Part shown: positions 32,251 to 43,696 of the stretch, one piece after another
Layout of the letters: each line of letters starts with the position of its first letter
How positions within the stretch are numbered: position 1 is the stretch's first letter
Origin: Selaginella moellendorffii
Lineage: Eukaryota > Streptophyta > Lycopodiopsida > Selaginellales > Selaginellaceae
Assembly (NCBI RefSeq): GCF_000143415.4
Contig: NW_003314312.1
Coordinates: forward strand, 441,159-505,158
Length of the DNA stretch: 64,000 nt
Direction of reading: 5' to 3'
Notes under the pieces: generated by a model
What the model saw: the letters and a program-made list of their open reading frames with translations, nothing else
Databases searched by the model: none
What the model was told of the DNA's origin: nothing
Translations under genes and position numbers: made by a program

Positions 32251-35200
32251 GAGCTGTCTGTTTGGACTCCCCAAATAAAAATCACTTTTCTTCTTTATCA
32301 AGCTCCTCACCACCTTTCATCAAAGCCACCACCAATTCCCGCAACTTCCGCGTCCCATGTCTCCTTTCTTTCACCGGACAATCAGGACTCAAGGCTCTGG
32401 CGCTACTGGACTCAGGTGCAACTTCCTGCTTCATGGACACGGACTTTGCTGCCTGACATCACGTTCCTCTTTCTCCTACCATACGGGATTTGAGGGTTGA
32501 AGGCATCGGCGGGCATTTTGTGTCTCCATCTTCTGGACTTAGGGAAACATTGCCCGTTCCAGTACACATCGGGTCCACCATCACCGATATCGCCTTCAAC
32601 ATCATCAACAACAAGTCCTCCTCTATGGTGCTCGGTCTTCCTTGGTTCCAACTACATCAGCCTCAGATCTGTTGGAAGGAATTACAGCTCATCTCTCCCA
32701 CGGCTTCCCCTGCTGTTCATCGAGTCCGAATCAGGAATTGGGGTTTTGTTCCTGACTCTACAAAGTTTTCACCCTCTTCTTTTCCCTCTCTTCCATCTTA
32801 CACTGGACCGTATCCTCGTCGCATCATTCCATTTAGTCATACGCCTCCTCCTATCTCCACAATCACTATGAAAGAACTCCTTCATGAAGAACCTCTTTTC
32901 CTTTTTGCTTTGCATGTTTCTCCTGTCAGTCTTCCTGAGAAGTATCATGATTTTGGGGATGTGTTTGACAAGAAAAAAGCTAGTGTACTGCCTGTTCATC
33001 GGCCTTATGATTGTCCCATTGATTTACAGGAAGGAGCATCACCTCCATGGGGGCCTATCTACGGGTTATCCCCGTCCGAGCTTAAGGCCCTCAAAGAGTA
33101 CGTGGATGAGAACCTTGCCTCGGGCTACATTCAGCATTTGCAGTCCCCGGCTGGAGCGCTTGTCTTCTTTGTCAAGAAGAAGGATGGGAGCTTGCGGCTA
33201 GTCATTGACTACCGAGGTTTGAACAAGGTGACTATTCAGAACCGTTATCCGCTGCCCCTGATCTCGGACCTGTTGGAACGCCTTGGCGGTGCCCGCTTCT
33301 TCACCAAGATCGACCTCCGTGGAGCATACAACCTGATCCGGATCCGGCCTGGTGATGAATGGAAGACTGCGTTCCGAACCCGCTATGGCCACTTTGAGTA
33401 CACTATCATGCCATTTGGCTTGACAAATGCTCCAGCAGTTTTCCAACACATGGCGAACGATGTCTTTCGGGAGTTTCTTGATCAGATGGTGATCGTCTAC
33501 CTCGATGACATCCTCATCTACTCAAAAACTTAGGAGGAGCACGACGAACATGTACGCAAGGTGCTAGCGAAGCTGCGAGAACACGGCCTATACGCGAAGC
33601 TTGAGAAATGCTCGTTTGATCAGCAGTCTGTGGAGTTCCTTGGGTACATTGTCACTCCTGAGGGTATCACGATGGATCCTGCCAAAGTCAAGACTATTCT
33701 CGAATGGGAGCCTCCACAATCAATGTCAGACGTTCAAGTTTTCCTTGGCTTCGCCAGCTTCTACCACAAATTCATTGATCACTACTCTGACATTGTCCTT
33801 CCTCTCACGCATCTCACTCGCAAGGATGTTCCCTTCTCTTGGTTTGCTGTTGCCCAGCAGGCCTTCGACACACTCAAGGTGGCCTTCAGTTCTGCTCCCG
33901 TCTTGATCCATGCTGATTCCTCACAACCTTTCTTCATCAAGGCTGACGCCTCCGACTTTGCCATTGGAGCTGTGCTGTCTTAACTCGGAGTGGATCACGA
34001 ACTTCATCCGGTCGCTTTCCATTCTCGAAAATTCCAGCCTGCAGAGATCAATTACGAAATCCACGACAAGGAGCTCCTTGCCATTGTGGATTCCTTTGGA
34101 GAGTGGCGTCGTTTCTTGGAGGGGGCGGACCATCAAACAATAGTCTGGACGGATCACAAAAATCTCGAGTACTTTGCCACTTCCCGAGTTTTGAGCCGTC
34201 GTCAAGCAAGGTGGGCACAATTCCTGAATCGGTTTGACTTTGTTATCAAGTACAGACCTGGAAAGCTTCAAGGCCTTCCTGATGCTCTTTCAAAGAGCTC
34301 CTATCTCAGTCTCAGGCCTGGTAATCCTGCCTTCGATCAACAGGATCAAGTTATCCTCGGTCCTGATCGGCTTCAAGTTATGGCAATTTCCCTGGCCCCT
34401 CAGGACTCCTCCTTGATGGATGCAATCAGAAACGATCTCCAATCTGATGACCTCGCCAGCGATATTTTCACCCATCTTCAGGCTGGACACCCAGTGACTC
34501 CCGACTGCCGGCGATTTGACGAGTTCGAGTTCTTAGATGGTTTATTGTACTGTGGGGAGCAGCTTTACGTTCCTGAAGGTGATGCTCGAAGGTTGGTCCT
34601 GATGGCGTGCCACGATAACCCGACTGCTGGTCACTTCGGCATTGCGAAAACCTATGAGCTAGTTGCACAGGACTTTTGGTGGCCTCACATGGATGACTAC
34701 ATTAAAGCTTTTGTTACCTCCTGTGACACTTGTGCCTGGAATAAAGTACCTCGCCACCTTCCTTCAGGTTTGCTTCGTTCCCTCCCGGTCCCTTCAGGTC
34801 CTTGGGAATCCATCTCCATGGATTTCTTGAGTGATCTTCCGAGTTCTGGAGGCTTCAACAGTATTTTAGTCGTGGTGGATCGCTTCACAAAGATGGCGCA
34901 CTTCTTGCCGTGTACCAAGGAATTTTCGGGCGAGGACATGGCAAAACTGGTATTCAGGGAAATTTTCCGACTTCATGGGATTCCTACATATGTGGTTTCG
35001 GATCGGGGGCCTCAGTTCATCTCTCATTTTTGGCAACAGTTTTTGCAGCTGCTTGGAGTGAAGGCCAACCTCTCTTCGGCATATCATCCTCAAACTGATG
35101 GACAGTCCGAGCGAACGATTCAGACGCTAGAACAATTCTTGAGGTGCTTCATCAACTATCATCAGGATAACTGGTTCGATATCCTTCCCCTTGCTGAGTT

Positions 35201-35963
35201 CTCCTATAACAACTCTGTTCACTCCTCTCTTTGAGTTTCCCCCTTCTTTGCAAACTCTAGCCGAAATCCCCGATTCAATCTCTCACTTCCTTCTCCATCT
35301 GAATCCTCTCGTTCAAATCCTCGCTCTGAGGCATTTATCTCCAACCTCCAGGAAATCCACAACTCCATCTCCTTCCACCTCCATTGTGCTCAGGAATCTC
35401 ACAAAACATTTGCCAATGTCCATCGTCAGGATTGTCCCCCTTACAATATCGGGGATAAAGTCTGGCTCCTCAGGCGAAATATCTCCACCACCAGGCCCTG
35501 TCCAAAACTCGATTTCAAACGCCTCGGTCCTTTTCCTATCACTGCCATCATTAATCCCGTCACTTATCGCCTTGCACTTCCCTCCTCATATCAAATTCAC
35601 CCCATTTTTCACTCCTCTCTCCTTGAGCCTTATATTCCCAGTCCTATTCCAAATCGGGTCATTCCTCCGCCTCCACCAGTGCAGCTCGAGGATGGGTCTG
35701 AGTACGAGGTTCAGGACATCCTTGATTCCAAGATTTCACGGTCTAAACTCTACTATTTGGTCAACTGGAAGGGTTACGGACCTGAGGAATGCACTTGGGA
35801 ACCTGCGGACAACCTGATTCATTCTCCTGACCTTGTTCAAGACTTCCACCGCCGCTATCCTTCTCGTCCCAGTCCTCATTCTTTTTCTCCATCTCCCATC
35901 CCTCGCCGCTCATCTCATCCTCCTCTTCGTTCTCGTTCACATCCTCGTTCCACTCGTTCTTGA
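32157..35963 (+). pseudogene. G2 Pol polyprotein with four nonsense codons
   Basis: A single frame with no frameshift over 3.8 kb but with stops at 32454 (TGA), 33531 (TAG), 33981 (TAA) and 35232 (TGA). Domains in order: protease (LALLDSGATSCFMD), reverse transcriptase ([33 protein letters not shown] active site), RNase H (IKADASDFAIGAVLS, DKELLAIV, WTDHKNLEYF), integrase (CDTCAWNK, SMDFLSDLP, VSDRGPQF, DGQSERT giving D, D, E) and a C-terminal chromodomain (YLVNWKGYGPEECTWEP, about 35740-35820), which in chromoviruses directs integration to heterochromatin. Recently active but now defective. Confidence 0.93.
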
Positions 35964-35974
35964 GGAGGGGGTGC

Positions 35975-36362
35975 TGTCAGGAATCCCCCAATTCTTGCCA
36001 CATTCCTGACTCTCGCCGGATTCCTGACCTGCAGACCACATTCCTGACTCTCGAGACACTTCCCTATTCCTGACTCTCGAGACACTTCCCTATTCCTGAC
36101 TCTCGAGACACTTCTCGATTCCTGAGTCTCGAGCCATATTCCTGATGATGATGTGGCGCCTCCTCGACCTCAGCTATATTTAGGCCGTCCTCAATCCAAG
36201 AGTGGTGGAGCTTCATCAACCTATAGTATATATAGGTTAGCCTTGTTCCATTTCTCCACAATCTGAATCAACGCCAGTCTAAGGCCTCTTCTTTGTTTCC
36301 ACTAGCTTTTTCTCTTTGTCCTTTTACATTTTCCAGTCTTGATCTTGTCAGGGGTCTTGACA
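35975..36362 (+). repeat. 3' LTR of G2
   Basis: 388 bp, nearly identical to the 5' LTR, with one tandem unit fewer; small differences indicate a fairly young insertion. Confidence 0.9.
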
Positions 36363-36659
36363 GATATATCCTATCAAGTGGGAGATCAAGTGTGGCTATC
36401 TTCCTGGAACTTGAATATTAAGGGATCTTTATCTCGAAAGCTGTTGCCGAGATATGTTGGACCCTATCAGGTGTTAAAACGAATTGGTGATGTATCCTAT
36501 CGGTTGGATTTTCCTGCGGAGATGTCCAATATTCATAATGTATTTCATGCCAATCTATTGACTCCTTACACTATGGATGTTGAGCGCCATGGGGAAATTT
36601 GTCCACTGCCAGAAGTTGTGGATGGTGAACCTGAGTATAAGAATTGTAATAAAGATTAG
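36363..36659 (+). pseudogene. Gypsy G1 integrase C-terminus after the nested insertion
   Basis: Resumes the G1 frame: YQVGDQVWLSSWNLNIKG, LLPRYVGPYQVLKRIGDVSYRLDFPAEMSNIHNVFHANLL, the typical gypsy integrase tail before a chromodomain. The frame ends at TAG 36657. Confidence 0.9.
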
Positions 36660-37269
36660 CTTTTGTAAATCTTGTAATAAATCTTGCAAATTAATAAAGT
36701 AATATATATTTTTATCAATCAAAGTGTCATTTCTCTCGTTCGTTAGTACTTGGGTCAGTTTTGGCAGGTTGACTTCGGCACTTCGGTGCATAGGTCCAAT
36801 CCATAACTATGGGGATAACTATTATAGATTGATCACAAGTCCCCACCTCTCTCTCGATGACTCATTTTTGCAAAGGGGCATGGTCGTGTAAACAACTTAA
36901 TCTGCCCGTTTATAATAGTTGTCTAAATCTTCCCGATGGGGTTGATTTCTTGCTCATGGGAAGTTGGGCCTCTAGCCTTCTCCCTATGTCCCTGCGGGTA
37001 GGGATGTATCATTCCTTTGTAAGCCGAGTGGTACTTGGAGTAGTAGGGGTGGCTAACTCCGTTAGTCATTTCCTTGTCAGCGACGGTCGGAGGGTGTTTG
37101 AGTTTTAGCATCTTTGGATGTAGAGGAGAGGTTGTTTTGTAACTCATTTAAGTCGGTATGTTTCCCATATAGTGTGCTTTCCATTAACTTTCGGAGTTGT
37201 TTCCTTGATGGTTTGCTAGACTCAAGTATGTATCGACGAAGACGTTAATCTTCCCCAAGGGGAGGAGAG
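36660..37269 (+). other. Gypsy G1 3' non-coding region
   Basis: AT-rich, no gene, matching 27100-27644; ends with the polypurine tract CCCCAAGGGGAGGAGAG before the LTR. Confidence 0.65.
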
Positions 37270-38155
37270 TGTCACGAATGTGACTTCAGGTATTGAAAGA
37301 TACTTGTCAGCCAATCTTTACGGACACTCTTTCCTTACTACCACAACAGCAAGAGGTCGGTACTATTGGTCCTTTTTATGGTCTCCACTCAAGTTAGTTG
37401 AGAAACTGGTCATCACGTATGCACTTGACTAGATGAGCATAAAGACGGAATTTCTACATGCTATTTGTCAAGCATACTTGACTTGGTTAGAGAAACTCAT
37501 TTGTTGACTTGCACTTACTAGTGTTAGGAACCCCCGCAATATTGAGACTATTCCCTCAATATTTGCTAAATGATAACTTACTGTGTCTGCCAAACACCTT
37601 CACTATCATGCCCTTTGTGTTAGGCTCATTTTTGTCCCAAATGTTAATTATGGAAAGTGTCTAGATTTGCTTATTTGGCATATCTACGTAATGTAGAGAT
37701 TGGCCTAAACACAATGGTGTTCATCCCATGTCCCAATTCGCAATCTAGCGCCATTCCATATTTAATAAGTTTCGGACTTATCCCAGAGACTAACTCCTAG
37801 TACTAAGGGAGGCTTGGGGGGGGGGGGGGCTGTGGGGGGCTCCAAATGTATAGTAGGGATACTGGTTAGATTGCATGTCCGACCACTTGAGACATTAATT
37901 TGGCTCCCGCTGGGTTGTGTCACTCCTTGTTCTGCATTTAGCTTGGGTTTAAGCCCAAGCTCCATGCTGCTCTAGTCGGTGGGCTACCCTCCTCTTCGCG
38001 TTAGACCACCGGTATGCCAAAATTGTGCCAGACTCCATCTGACACCATTTTATGTGCAGGTGCTGAATACGGGGAGCTGGTGCTCGTGGGATTGTACCGG
38101 ACCCTCGTTTCGTAGCGCAACAGGTTTGGAGTTCGGCTCTAAATTCATGTGCCCT
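37270..38155 (+). mobile_element. 3' LTR of gypsy G1
   Basis: Begins TGTCACGAATGTGA and matches 27645 onward with a poly-G run at about 37815. The right edge is approximate; the AMP-bearing tandem unit begins directly after it. Confidence 0.6.
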
Positions 38156-38198
38156 CCAAATGGTAAATCAAGACATTATTAGTTTACTCAATTTCTTA

Positions 38199-38640
38199 TT
38201 ATAAAATATCAGTAACAACACCTTGCTCCTGCATTTGCATAAAGAGCTTGGAAGCCACCTCCGGATCGCCGATCTCGAAACGTCTAAGGATCATAGAAGT
38301 CCACGAGGTGACATTCCTGTGAGGCATTTCTTGGAAGAGCTGCCAAGCCACCCCAGCCCCCCACCGCACTTGAAATACAAGTCCATCAAAATATTCTCCA
38401 GCAAGATCGATGGAGAAAGCGCCGAGCTGCCGACCTCTGCCGAACATCGTAGTGAATCCTCCTCCCGCTCCCAATATCTCTCGATCTGGCAACGCAATGT
38501 TTCAGCGCTGCGACAGTGGCTCCCATGCCCGGCGCCTGGCCGCTGCGCCGCTGCGAATCGTATGCTTGCAGCGCATTGCCGCATCCCTCGCGAGTGCAAC
38601 ATCGCATTCATGGCCACAAATTTCTTTTTGAAAAAGCTTA
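38199..38640 (-). pseudogene. PPR gene fragment, unit 1
   Basis: About 100 residues of a PLS-type PPR protein, with AWQLFQEMPHRNVTSWTSMI and EVASKLFMQMQEQ as repeat-like motifs and a frameshift further 5'. No start, no full repeat array. An antisense open frame of 141-162 codons over it is only its shadow. Confidence 0.75.
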
Positions 38641-39137
38641 TAACATAAAGCTTCTGATTACGTTTCAAAGTCAGAGTAATTTTGGATAAGAGTGTAATTG
38701 GGAGAGGCAGGTGTGGTGTGGAAAGGTCTTTGCCAATTTAGTCTGTTGAAAGCTCGAGCAATTTGTGTTCCTGTATAGTCAAACATGCCCATTTACTGTA
38801 GTATGCAAAAACCATTGGTACAGCCCAGTTGCTGCAAAGACACTAATAGAAATGTTGCAAACACCATTAGAAGAATTGCTAATGTATATGAATCTGACAT
38901 TTTGCTTCAACATGTGAACTATCTTAAATTGGCAGAAAATAACTACAGAAAGCAAAAGCAAGGCAAAAGTTCCAGATGGCATGGGCATCCATCACGAATC
39001 TAAAATAGAATAATACAAATAATAATCTTATGGGCGCTCAATGAGCCACAAACGTCCAAACTAATGAGCTACTAACATTACTACAGAGGAAGATTTTTCT
39101 CTTTTATTTGGCAATTTTATTTGAACCATGGAGCTCT
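38641..39137. other. 3' flank of AMP gene 1
   Basis: AT-rich non-coding; contains the 3' UTR of the minus-strand AMP gene. No other gene is seen. Confidence 0.6.
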
Positions 39138-39443
39138 TTAGCACTGGATGAAGAAGCTGTTCCATCCAAAGCCCGAGCAGTCCTGTACAGAGGCACTAAA
39201 CCGTGTCTGCGCCACACCTTGGCAGTTTGCCGTGTTGTAGGCCGCAGCAGTCTGGCCCTGGTACCCAAAGCTGTAGCCGCCGTGCTGCGAGGCTCCAACA
39301 TTGGTGCATCCACAAGCACTGTAGCGCACCCGCTGATTGTTACACCCGGGCCCTGCCCAAGTATCGAAGTAGCTTGCATTGGCCGTGATCATTGATCCCA
39401 AGACAATGACCGCCACAAGAACGAGCACCATTTTTCCTGCCAT
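39138..39443 (-). CDS. MiAMP1-like secreted antimicrobial peptide, copy 1
   Basis: 101 residues from ATG 39443 (an in-frame GTG two codons earlier is not needed). A signal peptide of about 23 residues (MAGKMVLVLVAVIVLGSMITANA) precedes a mature part starting SYFDTWAGPGCNN. It has six cysteines in the MiAMP1 pattern (PGC, SACGC, ANC, QDC, IQC end) and family signatures GGYSFGYQGQTAAAYN and GFGWNSFFIQC. MiAMP1 from macadamia is a 76-residue Greek-key beta-barrel, and the mature part here is about 78. Secreted to the apoplast, where the family inhibits fungi and bacteria. A TATA-like TATAAAT lies about 100 bp upstream on the minus strand. Protein identical in units 1-3. Confidence 0.93.
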   Translation of the reverse strand: MAGKMVLVLVAVIVLGSMITANASYFDTWAGPGCNNQRVRYSACGCTNVGASQHGGYSFGYQGQTAAAYNTANCQGVAQTRFSASVQDCSGFGWNSFFIQC

Positions 39444-39757
39444 TGTCACGCAAACACAAAGCTATGCTATGATCGTCAATCAAATGAAAACTCTCTCAAG
39501 GAAGATCCAATGAACATCTAAGAGCACACAACAGTGAGATTTATACACCACCTCTTGCACGCGCCAAACAGTCAAGGGTCATCTTTTGCATGCGCAGTCA
39601 ATGACGTGCACAAGCCCTAAAATATTATCATTATTGAAAACCTAATTGTACGTAGGAAAAAATGGTGGAAAAGGCCGCTTTCCATTGGCAGGCCAGCGCC
39701 GAGCATTTATTCGCGATCAGCCAGGACAGAAGGTGTGTGATTAAAAAGGAGAGGGAG
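39444..39757 (-). promoter_or_regulatory. AMP gene promoter and leader
   Basis: On the minus strand TATAAAT lies at about 39540-39546, roughly 100 bp before ATG. The region ends at a GA-rich stretch (GGAGAGGGAG) that originally continued into the GA tract and hexosaminidase 5' flank, and here is cut by the copia LTR tip. Confidence 0.6.
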
Positions 39758-39788
39758 TGTTAGAGCCACGTGGTGTACAGCCAGCTGG
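39758..39788 (+). mobile_element. 31-bp copia LTR tip at tandem junction
   Basis: TGTTAGAGCCACGTGG... matches the start of the copia LTR at 46951 with three mismatches. Repeated at 41454-41484 and 43150-43180. It joins the AMP promoter side of one unit to the PPR side of the next. Confidence 0.85.
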
Positions 39789-39894
39789 CTTTTGTTTTGG
39801 TCTCGTCCTGGAGTTTTCTTCTGGAATATATGGTCAAAGACAACCTTACAGGTGAATGGTAAATCAAGACATTGATAGTTTTCTCAATTTCTTG

Positions 39895-40336
39895 TTACAA
39901 AATATCAGTAACAACATCCTGCTCCTGCATTTGCATAAAGAGCTTGGAAGCCACCTCCGGATCGCCGATCTCGAAACGTCTAAGGATCATAGAAGTCCGC
40001 GAGGTGACATTCCTGTGAGGCATTTCTTGGAAGAGCTGCCAAGCCACCCCAGCCCCCCACCGCACTTGAAATACAAGTCCATCAAAATATTCTCCAGCAA
40101 GATCGATGGAGAAAGCGCCGAGCTGCCGACCTCTGCCGAACATCGTAGTGAATCCTCCTCCCGCTCCCAATATCTCTCGATCTGGCAACGCAATGTTTCA
40201 GCGCTGCGACAGTGGCTCCCATGCCCGGCGCCTGGCCGCTGCGCCGCTGCGAATCGTATGCTTGCAGCGCATTGCCGCATCCCTCGCGAGTGCAACATCG
40301 CATTCATGGCCACAAATTTCTTTTTGAAAAAGCTTA
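39895..40336 (-). pseudogene. PPR gene fragment, unit 2
   Basis: As unit 1, with TSRTSMI in place of TSWTSMI and MQEQDVV in place of MQEQGVV. Confidence 0.75.
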
Positions 40337-40833
40337 TAACATAAAGCTTCTGATTACGTTTCAAAGTCAGAGTAATTTTGGATAAGAGTGTAATTGGGAG
40401 AGGCAGGTGTGGTGTGGAAAGGTCTTTGCCAATTTAGTCTGTTGAAAGCTCGAGCAATTTGTGTTCCTGTATAGTCAAACATGCCCATTTACTGTAGTAT
40501 GCAAAAACCATTGGTACAGCCCAGTTGCTGCAAAGACACTAATAGAAATGTTGCAAACACCATTAGAAGAATTGCTAATGTATATGAATCTGACATTTTG
40601 CTTCAACATGTGAACTATCTTAAATTGGCAGAAAATAACTACAGAAAGCAAAAGCAAGGCAAAAGTTCCAGATGGCATGGGCATCCATCACGAATCTAAA
40701 ATAGAATAATACAAATAATAATCTTATGGGCGCTCAATGAGCCACAAACGTCCAAACTAATGAGCTACTAACATTACTACAGAGGAAGATTTTTCTCTTT
40801 TATTTGGCAATTTTATTTGAACCATGGAGCTCT
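40337..40833. other. 3' flank of AMP gene 2
   Basis: Same non-coding sequence as 38641-39137. Confidence 0.6.
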
Positions 40834-41139
40834 TTAGCACTGGATGAAGAAGCTGTTCCATCCAAAGCCCGAGCAGTCCTGTACAGAGGCACTAAACCGT
40901 GTCTGCGCCACACCTTGGCAGTTTGCCGTGTTGTAGGCCGCAGCAGTCTGGCCCTGGTACCCAAAGCTGTAGCCGCCGTGCTGCGAGGCTCCAACATTGG
41001 TGCATCCACAAGCACTGTAGCGCACCCGCTGATTGTTACACCCGGGCCCTGCCCAAGTATCGAAGTAGCTTGCATTGGCCGTGATCATTGATCCCAAGAC
41101 AATGACCGCCACAAGAACGAGCACCATTTTTCCTGCCAT
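40834..41139 (-). CDS. MiAMP1-like secreted antimicrobial peptide, copy 2
   Basis: Same 101-residue protein as copy 1, with the same promoter. Part of the 1696-bp tandem array. Identical coding sequence means either very recent duplication, gene conversion, or an assembly repeat. Dosage increase is the simplest effect. Confidence 0.9.
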   Translation of the reverse strand: MAGKMVLVLVAVIVLGSMITANASYFDTWAGPGCNNQRVRYSACGCTNVGASQHGGYSFGYQGQTAAAYNTANCQGVAQTRFSASVQDCSGFGWNSFFIQC

Positions 41140-41453
41140 TGTCACGCAAACACAAAGCTATGCTATGATCGTCAATCAAATGAAAACTCTCTCAAGGAAG
41201 ATCCAATGAACATCTAAGAGCACACAACAGTGAGATTTATACACCACCTCTTGCACGCGCCAAACAGTCAAGGGTCATCTTTTGCATGCGCAGTCAATGA
41301 CGTGCACAAGCCCTAAAATATTATCATTATTGAAAACCTAATTGTACGTAGGAAAAAATGGTGGAAAAGGCCGCTTTCCATTGGCAGGCCAGCGCCGAGC
41401 ATTTATTCGCGATCAGCCAGGACAGAAGGTGTGTGATTAAAAAGGAGAGGGAG
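41140..41453 (-). promoter_or_regulatory. Promoter of AMP copy 2
   Basis: Same as 39444-39757; TATA-like box on the minus strand about 100 bp before ATG 41139. Ends at the copia LTR tip 41454-41484. Confidence 0.6.
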
Positions 41454-41590
41454 TGTTAGAGCCACGTGGTGTACAGCCAGCTGGCTTTTGTTTTGGTCTC
41501 GTCCTGGAGTTTTCTTCTGGAATATATGGTCAAAGACAACCTTACAGGTGAATGGTAAATCAAGACATTGATAGTTTTCTCAATTTCTTG

Positions 41591-42032
41591 TTACAAAATA
41601 TCAGTAACAACATCCTGCTCCTGCATTTGCATAAAGAGCTTGGAAGCCACCTCCGGATCGCCGATCTCGAAACGTCTAAGGATCATAGAAGTCCGCGAGG
41701 TGACATTCCTGTGAGGCATTTCTTGGAAGAGCTGCCAAGCCACCCCAGCCCCCCACCGCACTTGAAATACAAGTCCATCAAAATATTCTCCAGCAAGATC
41801 GATGGAGAAAGCGCCGAGCTGCCGACCTCTGCCGAACATCGTAGTGAATCCTCCTCCCGCTCCCAATATCTCTCGATCTGGCAACGCAATGTTTCAGCGC
41901 TGCGACAGTGGCTCCCATGCCCGGCGCCTGGCCGCTGCGCCGCTGCGAATCGTATGCTTGCAGCGCATTGCCGCATCCCTCGCGAGTGCAACATCGCATT
42001 CATGGCCACAAATTTCTTTTTGAAAAAGCTTA
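41591..42032 (-). pseudogene. PPR gene fragment, unit 3
   Basis: Same sequence as in unit 2. Confidence 0.75.
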
Positions 42033-42529
42033 TAACATAAAGCTTCTGATTACGTTTCAAAGTCAGAGTAATTTTGGATAAGAGTGTAATTGGGAGAGGC
42101 AGGTGTGGTGTGGAAAGGTCTTTGCCAATTTAGTCTGTTGAAAGCTCGAGCAATTTGTGTTCCTGTATAGTCAAACATGCCCATTTACTGTAGTATGCAA
42201 AAACCATTGGTACAGCCCAGTTGCTGCAAAGACACTAATAGAAATGTTGCAAACACCATTAGAAGAATTGCTAATGTATATGAATCTGACATTTTGCTTC
42301 AACATGTGAACTATCTTAAATTGGCAGAAAATAACTACAGAAAGCAAAAGCAAGGCAAAAGTTCCAGATGGCATGGGCATCCATCACGAATCTAAAATAG
42401 AATAATACAAATAATAATCTTATGGGCGCTCAATGAGCCACAAACGTCCAAACTAATGAGCTACTAACATTACTACAGAGGAAGATTTTTCTCTTTTATT
42501 TGGCAATTTTATTTGAACCATGGAGCTCT
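42033..42529. other. 3' flank of AMP gene 3
   Basis: Same non-coding sequence as the other units. Confidence 0.6.
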
Positions 42530-42835
42530 TTAGCACTGGATGAAGAAGCTGTTCCATCCAAAGCCCGAGCAGTCCTGTACAGAGGCACTAAACCGTGTCT
42601 GCGCCACACCTTGGCAGTTTGCCGTGTTGTAGGCCGCAGCAGTCTGGCCCTGGTACCCAAAGCTGTAGCCGCCGTGCTGCGAGGCTCCAACATTGGTGCA
42701 TCCACAAGCACTGTAGCGCACCCGCTGATTGTTACACCCGGGCCCTGCCCAAGTATCGAAGTAGCTTGCATTGGCCGTGATCATTGATCCCAAGACAATG
42801 ACCGCCACAAGAACGAGCACCATTTTTCCTGCCAT
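42530..42835 (-). CDS. MiAMP1-like secreted antimicrobial peptide, copy 3
   Basis: Third identical 101-residue copy. Its upstream region ends at the copia LTR tip (43150-43180), beyond which a partial fourth unit follows without an AMP gene. Confidence 0.9.
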   Translation of the reverse strand: MAGKMVLVLVAVIVLGSMITANASYFDTWAGPGCNNQRVRYSACGCTNVGASQHGGYSFGYQGQTAAAYNTANCQGVAQTRFSASVQDCSGFGWNSFFIQC

Positions 42836-43149
42836 TGTCACGCAAACACAAAGCTATGCTATGATCGTCAATCAAATGAAAACTCTCTCAAGGAAGATCC
42901 AATGAACATCTAAGAGCACACAACAGTGAGATTTATACACCACCTCTTGCACGCGCCAAACAGTCAAGGGTCATCTTTTGCATGCGCAGTCAATGACGTG
43001 CACAAGCCCTAAAATATTATCATTATTGAAAACCTAATTGTACGTAGGAAAAAATGGTGGAAAAGGCCGCTTTCCATTGGCAGGCCAGCGCCGAGCATTT
43101 ATTCGCGATCAGCCAGGACAGAAGGTGTGTGATTAAAAAGGAGAGGGAG
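42836..43149 (-). promoter_or_regulatory. Promoter of AMP copy 3
   Basis: Same as in units 1 and 2. Confidence 0.6.
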
Positions 43150-43248
43150 TGTTAGAGCCACGTGGTGTACAGCCAGCTGGCTTTTGTTTTGGTCTCGTCC
43201 TGGAGTTTTCTTCTGGAATATATGGTCAAAGACAACCTTACAGGTGAA

Positions 43249-43597
43249 TGGTAAATCAAGACATTGATAGTTTTCTCAATTTCTTGTTACAAAATATCAG
43301 TAACAACATCCTGCTCCTGCATTTGCATAAAGAGCTTGGAAGCCACCTCCGGATCGCCGATCTCGAAACGTCTAAGGATCATAGAAGTCCGCGAGGTGAC
43401 ATTCCTGTGAGGCATTTCTTGGAAGAGCTGCCAAGCCTCCCCAGCCCCCCACCGCACTTGAAATATAAGTCCATCAAAATATTCTCCAGCAAGATCGATG
43501 GAGAAAGCGCTGAGCTGCCGACCTCTGCCGAACATCATAGTGAATCCTCCTCCCGCTCCCAATATCTCTCGATCTGGCAACACAATGTTTCAGCGCA
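43249..43597 (-). pseudogene. PPR gene fragment, partial unit 4
   Basis: Matches units 1-3 to about 43597 (CAATGTTTCAGCG), with a few substitutions, then switches abruptly to copia internal sequence. The AMP gene and promoter of this unit are gone. Confidence 0.75.
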
Positions 43598-43696
43598 GGA
43601 CGGGATTGCCATGGTGACTCGTGGTAATCAGCACACACAAGCAGGGCACTCCTCTATCTTTAATCAACTTGGAACAGCACTGAGGAAAAGCCAGCC

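Larger units (their letters stand above)
30771..36362 (+). mobile_element. Ty3/gypsy chromovirus-type retrotransposon G2, nested
   Basis: 5592 bp, LTRs 30771-31179 and 35975-36362 (TGTCAGGAAT...GGTCTTGACA), target duplication GATAT at 30766-30770 and 36363-36367. A polypurine tract (GAGGAGGGGGTGC) precedes the right LTR. The interior reads gag, protease, RT, RNase H, integrase, chromodomain in the usual Ty3/gypsy order. It lies inside the integrase gene of G1. Confidence 0.95.
38161..43252. repeat. Three tandem 1696-bp units carrying AMP genes
   Basis: Units start at 38161, 39857 and 41553, exactly 1696 bp apart. Each has, from left to right, a PPR gene fragment (minus), 3' flank, a MiAMP1-like gene (minus), its promoter, and a 31-bp tip of a copia LTR joined to the next unit. 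Units 2 and 3 look identical; unit 1 differs mainly in its first about 100 bp and at one base near 38299. A fourth, partial unit starts at 43249. Confidence 0.95.

Noticed and set aside
39108-39395. Plus-strand frames of about 90 codons over the AMP genes
   Set aside because: Shadows of the minus-strand AMP gene, which has a signal peptide and the full cysteine pattern.
39856-40344. 162-codon plus-strand frame repeated in each tandem unit
   Set aside because: It is antisense to the PPR fragment and has no recognisable domain. Its preservation follows from recent duplication.
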